Shown in pieces: positions 7,258-13,641 of a stretch of 13,641 nucleotides of DNA. A program made the position numbers and the translations under genes. How positions within the stretch are numbered: position 1 is the stretch's first letter; the number at the start of each line of letters is the position of its first letter. Source of the DNA: Berkiella_A sp050252335 (GTDB taxonomy: Bacteria; Pseudomonadota; Gammaproteobacteria; Berkiellales; Berkiellaceae); NCBI GenBank assembly GCA_050252335.1, contig JBFWLB010000065.1, positions 1-13,641 on the forward strand. The letters run 5' to 3'. The notes under the pieces were generated by a model. The model had not been told where the DNA came from. It did no database searches and worked only from the letters and a program-made list of their open reading frames with translations.

Positions 7258-7427
7258 CTTTTCCCATTCATCCCATCCTATCCCTAGAATTTTTTCTTAT
7301 GGCGCAATAATCGGCATTTTTTGCACAATGAGTTGCAAATATGTGCCAAATCTATAATAATTGTCAGCCCCATGTTAGTTGATTTATTAACTGACTAATT
7401 TTTTATTTCTTTAAGGTACTGATTCTT

Positions 7428-8327
7428 ATGGCAAGTTACGGTCCAAGCAAAAAATTTCTCATTGTTGCGGATTTAGATTATACGCATTTTAATACCAATA
7501 AAGCTGAAGTAACATGGATGGGTTCCAAAGAATTTTGGCTAGATCTCTATAAGCGTATCTTTCATAGTGCACAATCGCAAGGGATTGAGATGTTGTTTGC
7601 TGTGGTAACAAATAAACCTAATTTTGATGATATTTGCGAAGTTGCAGCTATTGCATTTGCACCACTTTTGCAAGCAAATACTTCTTCAGGCCCATTCATG
7701 TATCCAACGACAGGGGATAAAGGCTATTGTTTAACAAGAGTGGCTGGTAACCTTCAATATGAATGCTTGGAAGCTAATGAGCAATTAGAGGTTTTGAACA
7801 AAGCTTTGGTACCGCATTTTATTATTGAAGCACTGGCGCCTAAATCAAAACACATTATAGATTTAGCGACGCGTTATAACATTGCTTTAGAAAATTGCCT
7901 TATGTTGGATGATACGCCAGAAGTGTTAGAAGATGTAACCAGTAAAGGCATTTCAAGTGTTGGTTTTGAGTGCTTTAATCCTGGGATACTTCAAGATATG
8001 GCGAAATTGGATGATCCTAATTATCTTCGTTTACATTTAAATCGTAAGCGTGAAGAAATTTTTAAGAAAGTCCAAGGTATTATTGAGAGAATTACTCGTC
8101 AACATAAAGAATCTTTAAAGATAGTAGCGCCTACCCCAGTACGTAGTTACACACCATTATTAAGGTCATTCGTAGCATCTAGCTCTGTCACTTCCTCACT
8201 TGACTGCTCTCAGACAAGTTGTGACACTGATGGTGTTTTACCGATAAACTATCAACGTGATCCTCAAGATTGCTTACATAGTTGGGGAGCGCGTGAGCGT
8301 TTATTTGGCAGAGCCTTTAAAAATTGA
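7428..8327 (+). CDS. HAD-superfamily hydrolase-like protein with C-terminal extension
   Basis: This 299-residue protein has the ordered HAD motifs. Motif I is VADLDYTHF, with the probable nucleophile Asp15, the acid/base Asp17 and Thr19. Motif II is VVTNK, with Thr61. A motif III lysine is probably Lys139 or Lys141 in APKSKHIIDL, and motif IV is LMLDDTPEV with Asp161-Asp162. All catalytic positions are present, so a Mg-dependent phosphatase or phosphotransferase is plausible; the substrate is unknown. Residues about 200-235 look like a charged helix, and 236-299 form a Ser/Thr-rich, Cys-containing tail that is not part of the HAD fold. There is no signal peptide. The ATG follows AAGG at 11 bases, slightly long. 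The gene stands alone and converges on the giant - strand gene. A secreted host-directed phosphatase is possible in a Legionella-like organism, but that is only inference. Confidence 0.75.
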   Translation: MASYGPSKKFLIVADLDYTHFNTNKAEVTWMGSKEFWLDLYKRIFHSAQSQGIEMLFAVVTNKPNFDDICEVAAIAFAPLLQANTSSGPFMYPTTGDKGYCLTRVAGNLQYECLEANEQLEVLNKALVPHFIIEALAPKSKHIIDLATRYNIALENCLMLDDTPEVLEDVTSKGISSVGFECFNPGILQDMAKLDDPNYLRLHLNRKREEIFKKVQGIIERITRQHKESLKIVAPTPVRSYTPLLRSFVASSSVTSSLDCSQTSCDTDGVLPINYQRDPQDCLHSWGARERLFGRAFKN

Positions 8328-8337
8328 TTGATCTAAA

Positions 8338-8365
8338 GAGCATATCCAGTTACCTGTATATGCTC
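8338..8365. terminator. Hairpin between convergent HAD and giant genes
   Basis: GAGCATAT (8338-8345) pairs with ATATGCTC (8358-8365). Inside it CAG pairs with CTG across one mismatch, leaving a TTAC loop. The stem starts 10 bases after the HAD gene stop. The T tract afterwards is weak (ATGAGTTTTC), so termination is plausible but not certain. It could also act on the - strand transcript that ends at 8435. Confidence 0.55.
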
Positions 8366-8434
8366 ATGAGTTTTCGACGATTGAAAGGATGTCCGTGAAT
8401 CACACAGTTTAAGATAGTGTTCAATTTAGTGCCT

Positions 8435-11400
8435 CTACCTTCCCCCTTTTTTCTTCTTTTCTTTTATCTTTAAAGAGGACTGTGAGGGTTGAGATTTTTC
8501 AGCAGTTGATGCTTGTCGATCCCTTTTAAATATAAAAGCCATAGGTGGTGCTGCTTTATCTACTTTACCATCTAAAGATGCTGTTTGTAGATTCCCTTGT
8601 TCAGCTAGCATTTCTATTTTTTCTTGAATAAACTGAGCATAGAGATTTCTTGCGGCGTCTAGCTCATTATGAAGGTATAAATCAAGTACTTTTCTAGCCA
8701 TATTGTCAAGCTCATCATCCTTAGTAACAGTCGGAGCGAGACTATCAAGTAAATACTGCTTACGTACATCATTCAGTAAATGATCATAAGCGTCATCTAT
8801 CTCTTGAGGATTTAACAGTTTTGCGTCCTGAACCAGCTTTGCAATAGGTTGGTAAACAGGATGATTTTGACAACGTAAAAAGCAAAGCGCCAAGGTGCGG
8901 CGCTCAATGTCTAAGTTAGAATTTTTAATGAGCTTTATATAACTTTCAACCATAGGTAACACAGAGTGTTTAATCAAATGTTCATTTAACTTAAGGCTAC
9001 CTTCAATAGCATTTTCTTTTGCTTTCTCTTCAGTTAATCCATTTTTAAGGCCAAAATCATGTAATCGACAAAATACAGTTGCACAATGCATCATTTCTGC
9101 AGTGCTTGACCAAGCACAACTTCCTGCAGTTTGCGCCATCAAGGGGATATATCCCCATTCTTCAAAACCAATCAGATTTTTTACATAATCTTCATACCCT
9201 TTATGATCAACGGGCATAGAATTCATTAAGGAAGCACCTATCTCATTAAATACTTTCTTCAAGTTTTCTGGTTTAGTAACTTTTCCGATAACGATCCCTT
9301 GTTTATCTTCAAATAATGGGCGACTACGATCAGCGAGTAAACAAAAATTTCTATAAAATGAATTAGCTACAGCATGAAGACTCATACCATTAGCTTCCTT
9401 AAGATATAAGCTAACCGGTATATTAACCACTTGCTGTTGCTCTAAGGCCTGCTGAACAGTATCAGCATTGTTTCTTGTTTTAATTGCGCTTAAGTCTGCT
9501 TGGATGTTCTGAATAATCTCGTCACTTTCAATTTTATATCCATAGATTTCTGACAAAAGGTCATTGATTTTTTCTGAATCTCCATAAAAATATTTTATGG
9601 TATCTTTTAATTGTATTACCATATCTTGTTGAAGCCCACCTTCTACTTTAAAATCAATGCCTTGTATTTTACGTCTGCCAGTTAAACCTAAGCGATGACA
9701 AATCGAATGCTCAAGTTTTAATGCATGAAGAAGATTCGCTGCTTGATTTGCATTATCTGTATTGGTCGCTTTTAAATAATATTTGGCAATATTTCCGAGG
9801 TCATTTTGCGCAAGAAGTGTCAGCATGTCTTGGGTAAAGGGATTGGAAATATCAATATCTTTTGCTCTTTTCTCGATCCATTTTAAAGCATCTAATCCAG
9901 CTTCATCACCTAACAAGTGCATAATACCTGGGTAGGCATTTTGATTATCAAGTATTATCAATTCAATGGGAGGGCATTGTAAATGCTTATAAATATCTAT
10001 TCGAAAATCAGGTTGATATCTATAACCAAATTTTTTCTCAAATTGTAGCTTTTGTTGCTTTAGTGTTGCTTCAGTGAGTATTTGTAAAATACCCTCTTTG
10101 TTCTGGTGCTGTAAATAATGAAATAATGCATCACGCTCTTTAAAACTAAAATCAATATTGCTAAGCATTATTTCAAAGCTACCCTGTTTGAAAGAGTCTT
10201 GAAGTAGTGTGCACATATTCTCCATGATTTCGGCATAATGTTTAGCATCTTTTTGCTCAAATGCGAACGTCAAATGTGCATTCACTTGTGCATTCCAAAA
10301 AAGCCTTTCTAATCTATCTGGAGATACCTGACTGATCAACCTATGACCTTCTTGATTTATCCAATTTGTTGGGCACAATAAAGTTCCCTCTCCAGTACCT
10401 GCTAGTGCATGATGTGCTTGCAGTTTGAATTCTTGTACATCTATGTCTCTAATTCTATATAATCCGCCTAAGTATTCTAGCGCATTATTTTGAATGATAT
10501 TATGTAGCCATAAATTATCTATTAACTCTTGGTTTTGTGCATAAAGTTCTGATTTTCGAATCATTTCAATAAGCTCAATATAATCAGGATCAAAGTCAAA
10601 ATACTCTATAACTAAATCGGTACGTTTAAGATCAATCGCTTTATATAGAATGCTCAAAAACATTTTATTTAGATTATTGAACATTTTGGGGTCGTGATTT
10701 ATAAACGAATGCGTAATCATCATATCACACTCAAGATTGAGTAGCTTTAATGTCTCATTATTTTTGGATTGTAGTGCATCTATTATTAATTTCTCTAAAT
10801 GTGCTGTGCTTGAAAAAACATTTTGTCTATTAATTTGGATATTATCTTCTATATCTTTTCTGAGCTGTGCCTTCGTTTCTTTATCTCCGATAATCTGAAA
10901 TGTTTCCTCCAACCCAAAGCTATTAATGTAGCAAAGTTTCAGTAAATCATATCTTTGTTGACTATAACATTTTTCAATAAGTTTCATATCGACATTAATG
11001 TGTGCAAAAAAATAACTTAATTTGTCAAATTGTCCTGTTTGCAGTGCTAATTGTCCCATATCGTTCAAAGTGTCAATGGTTTTTGCTGCATTCATAGCAT
11101 CTTTTGCGTAAATGAATTGTTTTAAAAGATCTAAAAGTTCACTAGCATAGTAGTTTGCCTTATCACTATCTTGTTCTTTTAGCGCATGTGTTAAGTCAGC
11201 TTGTATGGTTTCTCGTGCTCTAAAACACCGCTTGAGATCTATATTGAGTTTTGCATAAACATTTTGAATAAAAGAACCAATACCTTCTATTTTTTTATAA
11301 TCTGTATAGTCAACACTTCTTAAATTATGTTGTTGAATGGTAAGCCAATCTATATAGGGCATATTGCCATCTTCGAGCAATAACAACGTTGGCTTTAAGT

Positions 11401-13363
11401 CTTCTGCCTCTATTTGGAAAACAATGGTTGCGCCAGCAATATTTCTATTTTCAATACATTTATCTCTAAAGACCCTTAATAACTTAATCACTTCAGCATA
11501 ATTCTCTAAATCATCATCTTTGAAGTATTGCTTTAATTTTTCATCTACTTGCTTTTTAAATTGTAGAGTGGCAATGGGATCAAAATTTTGAGCCATCTGT
11601 TCAAGCTTCGTAGACCAATATTCAATAAATGACGCACTTTTAGCGTTCCCTGGGTGTTCATCCTTTAAGTCAATATCTATTTCAGGGATAGTTTCTAGAT
11701 CTAGCTTTTTAAATACATTAGTCTTGAAATCTTTTAAAGATTTATTTTTAGAGTACAGAAATTTTTGATGAGAATTTATATTGTTTTCAATAAGAATGCC
11801 CGCGCAAACGTTAAGTTTCTCACAGTGTAAATGATATAAAAAAGATTCTCTTTGAGATTTTGGCAAATCAATTACTTGAAGAAAAATGCCTACATCTTGG
11901 CTTAATAGCCCATTGAGAATTTCAACAGACATCATTATTAAATCAATATATTTATCCTCTTCATTTTGTTGGAATGCATTTTGTAATGCCTGACCAATTT
12001 TAAAACTAAGATAGTCTGCTTTAGCTGTTGTAAGTTTATCAATATTTTTTAGACTATAAGTACTCATGGCAATAAGCTGTTCTTTGCTGGAGATTAATTC
12101 ATTTTGTAGGGCTTTATTCGATATCTCTTGTTGAGGATGTAATATAGCATAGAGCTGCTTTTTAAATGCAATTGCACGCTCTGCATCTTTTGCATCAATA
12201 TGGCAAGTATATTTAAATGCTATTTCATCAATGGCATCATTTTCAATTATAAAATACAAAGCTGCCATATCATCATTAAATTGTAAGTAGTGCAATAATT
12301 CATCTAAATCATATGCATTTATATCAAGCATTTCAGCGATACTCGTATAATCTTTTTTTTGATAAAAAAGTTTAATTTGCTGCAATGTTAACCTAAGCAT
12401 ATATGCATAATTATCAATATTGTTATCCAAGAAATTTTGTCGTAATATGGCTTCCTTTTCCACCATGATCATATTTAATCTATTCTCATCCTGACGTTGT
12501 AGAGCAGACATGTAATCTTCGGCTAGCTGTTCAGCGTTTCTAAGTGGTTTAGGTGTATTCATACCAGCTAATACGGCTTGCTTAAATCCTTGAACATCAG
12601 GTGTTTCATCCGTCATTTCCTTTGCGTAGTTTTCAAAATGACAATCGTCGACTAACATCCAATTAATTAAAGAATGAGCCTTTGCTTGATAGCAGGCATG
12701 CAACTCTATAATCTCGTATGTATCGAGACCAAATAAAGATTGCAATGTATCATATTTTCCTAACTGCAAGGCTTGCTCACATAGAGGGCTAATTCCTTTT
12801 AGTAATAACGCGACTTGCTCGGGATCTCCTTGCTGATAAGCATGTTGAATCTTTGAGTCAAATAAATCACTGTAAAGATGCAACTCATACAAATTATCAC
12901 TATCAAAACATTCCTTAAGCTTTTGGATCAATGCTTCATTTGAAAAAGTAAAATCAATTTCTTGAATATCTAAATTTTCCATCACCTCGGTTAAGAAAGG
13001 TTGGATCGTTTTTGGATCCTTATCAAGTAATAAAGCATATTCTCTTAAGTCATGATGTTGTAAAATATGCCAAATCAAAAATGTGCCACCATGAGTTAAA
13101 GCATAGTTTGCAAGCGCTATTTCATCATTTTTAATTTCAAACAGGCTCGCAAGAAAATCTAAGCGATTTGATGGCATAGTTTTAATAAAATCAATAGCGA
13201 CATTAATAACCTCTGAATAACTTTTGGCATCATTATTTTCAAAACATTGCCTTAATAGCTGAACAGTTAATTTTTTAATGCTATCTAATCTGACAATATC
13301 TTCATATTGAGCTTCTTTTTTTGCGCGTTCACATAATTTTTTTAAAGCATCTGTATTTAACAT
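8435..13363 (-). CDS. Giant alpha-helical repeat protein with candidate clan CE cysteine-protease domain
   Basis: I cannot name a family for this 1642-residue protein. It appears soluble and nearly all helical, with no signal peptide or membrane span. Residues about 34-1100 contain roughly eight degenerate repeats. They share the pattern L-x2-AF-x3-D-x3-YAE, then an F-x3-D-like turn and an L-x2-YLQ-x2-N-like helix, as in an alpha-solenoid used for binding partners. Residues about 1310-1460 form a different domain. MSLHAVANSFYRNF (His1330), Asp1345, then QTAGSCAWSS (Gln1411, Cys1416) give the His-Asp-Gln-Cys order of clan CE cysteine proteases and acetyltransferases (Ulp1, YopJ, SidE-DUB types). 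The C terminus is Ser/Lys-rich and ends with KEKKKKGGR. The ATG has AAGGA 9 bases upstream. The gene is monocistronic and converges with the HAD gene. A secreted effector or deubiquitinase-like enzyme is my inference; the open frame itself is certain. Confidence 0.9.
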   Translation of the reverse strand: MLNTDALKKLCERAKKEAQYEDIVRLDSIKKLTVQLLRQCFENNDAKSYSEVINVAIDFIKTMPSNRLDFLASLFEIKNDEIALANYALTHGGTFLIWHILQHHDLREYALLLDKDPKTIQPFLTEVMENLDIQEIDFTFSNEALIQKLKECFDSDNLYELHLYSDLFDSKIQHAYQQGDPEQVALLLKGISPLCEQALQLGKYDTLQSLFGLDTYEIIELHACYQAKAHSLINWMLVDDCHFENYAKEMTDETPDVQGFKQAVLAGMNTPKPLRNAEQLAEDYMSALQRQDENRLNMIMVEKEAILRQNFLDNNIDNYAYMLRLTLQQIKLFYQKKDYTSIAEMLDINAYDLDELLHYLQFNDDMAALYFIIENDAIDEIAFKYTCHIDAKDAERAIAFKKQLYAILHPQQEISNKALQNELISSKEQLIAMSTYSLKNIDKLTTAKADYLSFKIGQALQNAFQQNEEDKYIDLIMMSVEILNGLLSQDVGIFLQVIDLPKSQRESFLYHLHCEKLNVCAGILIENNINSHQKFLYSKNKSLKDFKTNVFKKLDLETIPEIDIDLKDEHPGNAKSASFIEYWSTKLEQMAQNFDPIATLQFKKQVDEKLKQYFKDDDLENYAEVIKLLRVFRDKCIENRNIAGATIVFQIEAEDLKPTLLLLEDGNMPYIDWLTIQQHNLRSVDYTDYKKIEGIGSFIQNVYAKLNIDLKRCFRARETIQADLTHALKEQDSDKANYYASELLDLLKQFIYAKDAMNAAKTIDTLNDMGQLALQTGQFDKLSYFFAHINVDMKLIEKCYSQQRYDLLKLCYINSFGLEETFQIIGDKETKAQLRKDIEDNIQINRQNVFSSTAHLEKLIIDALQSKNNETLKLLNLECDMMITHSFINHDPKMFNNLNKMFLSILYKAIDLKRTDLVIEYFDFDPDYIELIEMIRKSELYAQNQELIDNLWLHNIIQNNALEYLGGLYRIRDIDVQEFKLQAHHALAGTGEGTLLCPTNWINQEGHRLISQVSPDRLERLFWNAQVNAHLTFAFEQKDAKHYAEIMENMCTLLQDSFKQGSFEIMLSNIDFSFKERDALFHYLQHQNKEGILQILTEATLKQQKLQFEKKFGYRYQPDFRIDIYKHLQCPPIELIILDNQNAYPGIMHLLGDEAGLDALKWIEKRAKDIDISNPFTQDMLTLLAQNDLGNIAKYYLKATNTDNANQAANLLHALKLEHSICHRLGLTGRRKIQGIDFKVEGGLQQDMVIQLKDTIKYFYGDSEKINDLLSEIYGYKIESDEIIQNIQADLSAIKTRNNADTVQQALEQQQVVNIPVSLYLKEANGMSLHAVANSFYRNFCLLADRSRPLFEDKQGIVIGKVTKPENLKKVFNEIGASLMNSMPVDHKGYEDYVKNLIGFEEWGYIPLMAQTAGSCAWSSTAEMMHCATVFCRLHDFGLKNGLTEEKAKENAIEGSLKLNEHLIKHSVLPMVESYIKLIKNSNLDIERRTLALCFLRCQNHPVYQPIAKLVQDAKLLNPQEIDDAYDHLLNDVRKQYLLDSLAPTVTKDDELDNMARKVLDLYLHNELDAARNLYAQFIQEKIEMLAEQGNLQTASLDGKVDKAAPPMAFIFKRDRQASTAEKSQPSQSSLKIKEKKKKGGR

Positions 13364-13406
13364 GATAATCTTTCCTTATAAGATATAAAAATATAAATTT
13401 TTCATA

Positions 13407-13412
13407 ATTATA
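13407..13412 (-). promoter_or_regulatory. Possible -10 element of the giant gene
   Basis: On the - strand this reads TATAAT, about 44 bases before the start codon. It would put the transcript start near 13400 and leave room for the AAGGA ribosome site at 13373-13377. At 16-18 bases spacing there is no good -35 hexamer, and the area is AT-rich, so confidence is low. Confidence 0.3.
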
Positions 13413-13447
13413 TACAAAGTGCGACTGTAGTTTCTTTGTGAAAGTTC

Positions 13448-13555
13448 CCTTTGCCAACTACTGGACATTTTAACTTTGCTCTAACACTTTGCCGCGTACA
13501 AAGGTCAGTAATTTATTGTTAGGGCAAAGTTAAAATGTCCGGTAGTTGGCAAAGG
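13448..13555. repeat. 39-bp near-perfect inverted repeat, probable insertion-sequence ends
   Basis: Arms 13448-13486 and 13517-13555 are reverse complements apart from two mismatches, and enclose 30 bases. Read outward from the spacer, each arm begins TGTTAG, then GCAAAGTTAAAATGTCC, then GTAGTTGGCAAAGG. An arm starting with TG and carrying internal repeats fits a transposable-element end, so this looks like two related element ends facing each other. The left one is cut off after GGCAAAGG. Too long and too well matched to be chance. It is not an obvious terminator, since no gene ends nearby. Confidence 0.8.
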
Positions 13556-13641
13556 CAAGATGTCCGGTTAATGGTTAAAAAATCAGGATATCATGGAAAA
13601 AAGATAGATTGAGTGAAATATCACACTAAGAATTATGAAGA
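13517..13641 (+). mobile_element. Possible left end of an insertion sequence running off the window
   Basis: The right arm of the inverted repeat is followed by a second, diverged copy of its unit. GGCAAAG-N2-AA-N-ATGTCCGGT occurs at 13523 and again at 13548, a 25-base period. Several subterminal repeats of this type are characteristic of IS21-family ends. A frame opens with GTG at 13613 and stays open to the window edge (nine codons), which could be the start of a transposase. No transposase motif is visible, so the element type is a guess. I see no gene in 13364-13612. Confidence 0.35.

Noticed and set aside
7333..7358. TTGCAA and TATAAT before the HAD gene as a promoter
   Set aside because: The spacing is only 14 bases. 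The -10 may still be used, but I cannot support a full promoter.
13593..13607. ATG start at 13593 as a new gene
   Set aside because: The frame stops after four codons (ATGGAAAAAAGATAG).
1..13641. CRISPR arrays, tRNA or rRNA genes
   Set aside because: No regularly spaced repeats with unique spacers and no cloverleaf or rRNA-like sequence were seen on either strand.

Overview
This is a 13.6 kb, AT-rich chromosomal segment that looks gammaproteobacterial. It combines ordinary metabolic genes with a very large alpha-helical protein and a HAD-like protein that have the style of host-directed proteins. A Legionellales-like, host-associated organism (Legionella, Coxiella, Berkiella or relatives) is my inference; no marker gene in the window proves it.

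Positions 1-4020 (+ strand) carry the histidine-degradation genes in the order hutI (3' end only), hutU, hutH. HutH converts histidine to urocanate, HutU converts that to imidazolonepropionate, and HutI opens the ring to formiminoglutamate. Directly behind hutH, and apparently in the same transcript, is a 90-residue peptide whose first 15 residues match a double-glycine (colicin V/class II bacteriocin type) leader. A strong terminator that can work in both directions closes this block.

Positions 4024-4789 (- strand) hold two small unrecognised genes, of 69 and 88 codons. Their C-terminal halves align without gaps, so they may be diverged paralogues. The next 350 bases (4790-5141) have no gene but contain three copies of a GGACANCCA word and the hppA leader.

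Positions 5142-7257 (+ strand) encode a membrane H+-pumping pyrophosphatase of the K+-independent type, followed by a clear intrinsic terminator. Next is a HAD-superfamily protein (7428-8327) with an unusual C-terminal extension.

Positions 8435-13363 (- strand) are a single 1642-codon gene, convergent with the HAD gene. The protein is predicted to be almost entirely helical. About eight degenerate repeats of 75-100 residues precede a C-terminal domain whose His-Asp-Gln-Cys order and spacing resemble clan CE cysteine proteases (Ulp1, YopJ and SidE-DUB type). It ends in a lysine-rich tail.

The right end (13448-13641) holds a near-perfect inverted repeat with 39-bp arms and an extra direct copy. 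It looks like two insertion-sequence ends meeting tip to tip.

The most unusual items are the colicin V-like leader peptide behind the hut genes, the giant repeat protein with its candidate cysteine-protease domain, and the pair of small related genes.
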